Shown here piece after piece: positions 62,869 through 64,000 of a stretch of 64,000 nt of DNA; positions within the stretch are counted from its first letter, which is position 1; every line of letters starts with the position of its first letter. Made by a program: the position numbers and the translations under genes. The notes beneath the pieces were generated by a model, which saw only the letters and a program-made list of their open reading frames with translations, was not told the origin of the DNA and did not search any database. Origin of the DNA: Otis tarda (taxonomy: Eukaryota > Chordata > Aves > Otidiformes > Otididae); assembly GCA_026413225.1 (NCBI GenBank), contig CM048553.1, forward strand, positions 42,572,001-42,636,000. The letters are read 5' to 3'.

Positions 62869-63634
62869 CTGGAAATAGAGAAGAGTCAATATTAATAGCA
62901 CTTCTTCTCATAGAAACCACAAATAAAAAGCAATGTTACTTCAGATAAATCAGAAGCTAATACCAATTGGCAAGTTCTCAACATCCTTCTGCACACCTAA
63001 ACTATAAGCTCAATTGACTTAAATGTACATAAGAATTAAATCATCACTACATTTAAACTGATACTGCAAAGAGAGCTTGTGAACAGATAACAAAGAAATG
63101 CTCCTTTCTCTAGAGGTGACAGAAATTGCAGCAACAGATCTCCCGTCACCATGTGGATATTTTGAATTGCTGGGAACCAAAAATCCAGTCAGAAGAAATG
63201 TAAACTGGAGAAACACCAGAGTGATAGTCTGAGGAGATGTTTGTGCCTTCATTAGGATTTTGTGAAAACCATACTGTATTTCAGCTTCCATTTTCATGTA
63301 ACCCTGTGTCCTCCACTAATGTACCATCATGCTAGGTTGACAGAAGAGCACTGGTAGATTTAGTTACAGTAGTGCTCCCAGTTACTTGACAAGCTTCCTG
63401 TTGGACACTTTCTAGCAGAGTTGAAGGGAATATGTGTCAGCCCTGCAGAGGCTCTGCTGCTGCTCCTGACATGTTTTCTTAAACTCCTCATGAAGGTAGA
63501 GTTGAGCTAAGGTTTTAGGCTGGGCAATAGAGCCACTGCATTTTGTTTGTTAATTAAATGATGGTAACAAATAAGAACTATTAAGTCAAATTATCAACTA
63601 TAATGCCTTACTTAACTGAATAAAGTCCTCCTAC
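62869..63634 (-). other. NEK10: NEK10 intron between exons a and b (766 bp)
   Basis: Donor GTAGGA, acceptor TATTTCCAG. It contains a 92-codon minus-strand open frame (63019-63297) without any recognised domain, most likely a chance frame. Confidence 0.9.
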
Positions 63635-63696
63635 CTGTACAACCTGGTAAGCATTAGTCTCATTGAGCGCCAGTTCAGTAATTGCAGCACAACAAG
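63635..63696 (-). CDS. NEK10: NEK10 exon a (armadillo-like region)
   Basis: This is the first exon visible in transcript order, 62 nt. It begins with two bases of a split codon and ends in phase 0 (QVVQ). The encoded helix CCAAITELALNETNAYQVVQ is typical of the armadillo-like repeats before the NEK10 kinase. The acceptor is TTCTAG and the donor CAG/GTAGGA. The exon joins in frame to the one ending at 62868. Upstream exons with the N-terminus lie beyond the right edge. Confidence 0.9.
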
Positions 63697-63752
63697 CTAG
63701 AACAAAAATGGAGATGTAACATTTAGGGCCAGATGCATAAAGATAATCACAT

Positions 63753-64000
63753 TGTGAGGTGGGTTAACCTTAGCTGAGGGCCAAACACCCATCCACCTAC
63801 TCATTCACTCCCTCTCCTTAACAGGACAGTGGGAGAAAACAGGATGGAAAAGCTCATGAGTCAAGATAAAGACAGGGAAATTGCTTATCAGTTACCATCA
63901 CAGGCAAAACAGACTTGACATGGGGAAAATTAATTTAATTTCTTGCCAATTAAAATAGATTTTTATTTCAAAAACACAAAGACAAAACAACACCACCTTC
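63753..64000 (-). mobile_element. LTR cut by the right edge of the window
   Basis: The left end TGTGAGGTGGGTTAACC is an LTR terminus. On the minus strand the segment shows the same 3' core as the LTRs at 21917 and 38651 (AGTCTGTTTTGCCTGTGATG at 63895-63914, complement). In that orientation AATAAAAATC occurs shortly before. The element is in the same direction as NEK10. Its 5' part and any target duplication lie outside the window. Confidence 0.78.

Larger units (their letters stand above)
12624..63696 (-). other. NEK10: NEK10 gene, internal part (15 coding exons, both gene ends outside the window)
   Basis: Fifteen exons on the minus strand join into one open frame of 535 complete codons. The order is armadillo-like tail, kinase domain, basic helix, Ser/acidic linker. 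Kinase landmarks seen: glycine-rich loop GSGAFGSVY, catalytic Lys in LLAMKEV, HRDLTPNN, DFGLA, CPE in place of APE, and ADVW. A kinase domain in the middle of the protein, preceded by armadillo-like sequence, together with an insert rich in Lys/Asp before helix C, is characteristic of NEK10 and separates it from the other NEKs, whose kinase is N-terminal. From general knowledge, NEK10 is linked to the G2/M response to DNA damage and to motile cilia of airway epithelium. No frameshift, stop or broken splice site was seen, so the gene appears intact here. Confidence 0.96.

Noticed and set aside
62510..62878. Plus-strand frame of 122 codons overlapping exon b
   Set aside because: It is antisense to a real exon and otherwise made of Phe-rich, T-tract translation.
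63019..63297. Minus-strand frame of 92 codons between exons a and b
   Set aside because: No recognised domain; exons a and b join directly in phase, so it is not needed.
1..64000. CRISPR arrays, operons, tRNA or rRNA genes
   Set aside because: No regularly spaced direct repeats, cloverleaf or rRNA-like segments were seen, and the window is an intron-rich vertebrate gene.

Overview
The window looks like avian nuclear DNA, and all of it lies inside one gene. It is AT-rich and dominated by introns. It carries CR1 LINE pieces with the typical ATTCTATG-type 3' tails and several ERV-type LTRs of a kind I know from bird genomes. CR1 alone would also fit a crocodilian or turtle. The species cannot be named from this sequence.

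The gene is NEK10 (NIMA-related kinase 10), transcribed right to left on the minus strand. I placed 15 internal coding exons between 63696 and 12624. Every intron has GT-AG ends, all junction phases agree, and the exons join into 535 complete codons without a stop (1608 nt, with 2 leading and 1 trailing split-codon bases). In transcript order they encode the end of the armadillo-like N-terminal region (63696-58632), the whole protein kinase domain (58520 to about 24600), a basic/charged helix after the kinase (24660-24567) and an acidic, serine-rich linker (12984-12624). The gene start lies to the right of the window. The C-terminal exons lie to the left, and I found none in 1-12623.

Layout: 1-12623 is intron with no recognised exon. 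12624-12984 holds two exons split by a 90-bp intron. 12985-24566 is an intron with an old CR1/L3-like LINE (about 16.0-17.0 kb), a solo LTR (19017-19449) and a second, GC-rich solo LTR (21917-23053) with a perfect 5-bp target-site duplication. 24567-24780 is an exon. 24781-30293 is an intron with a decayed, long CR1 copy (about 25.1-27.8 kb). 30294-31091 holds two exons. 31092-46515 is a 15.4-kb intron with CR1 and LTR fragments. 46516-46591 is the isolated DFG exon, whose acceptor sits beside a 23-nt homopolymer. 46592-56201 is an intron with a CR1 tail. 56202-58734 packs six exons into 2.5 kb. 60142-63696 holds three more exons. The right edge is cut inside another LTR on the minus strand.

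I did not find a new biological system. The observations most worth checking are the poly-T tract at the DFG-exon acceptor, the Thr in place of Lys in the HRD motif, the weak donor after the exon at 30962, the LTRs that share a conserved 3' core, and an unidentified purine-rich segment at about 3.9-5.5 kb.
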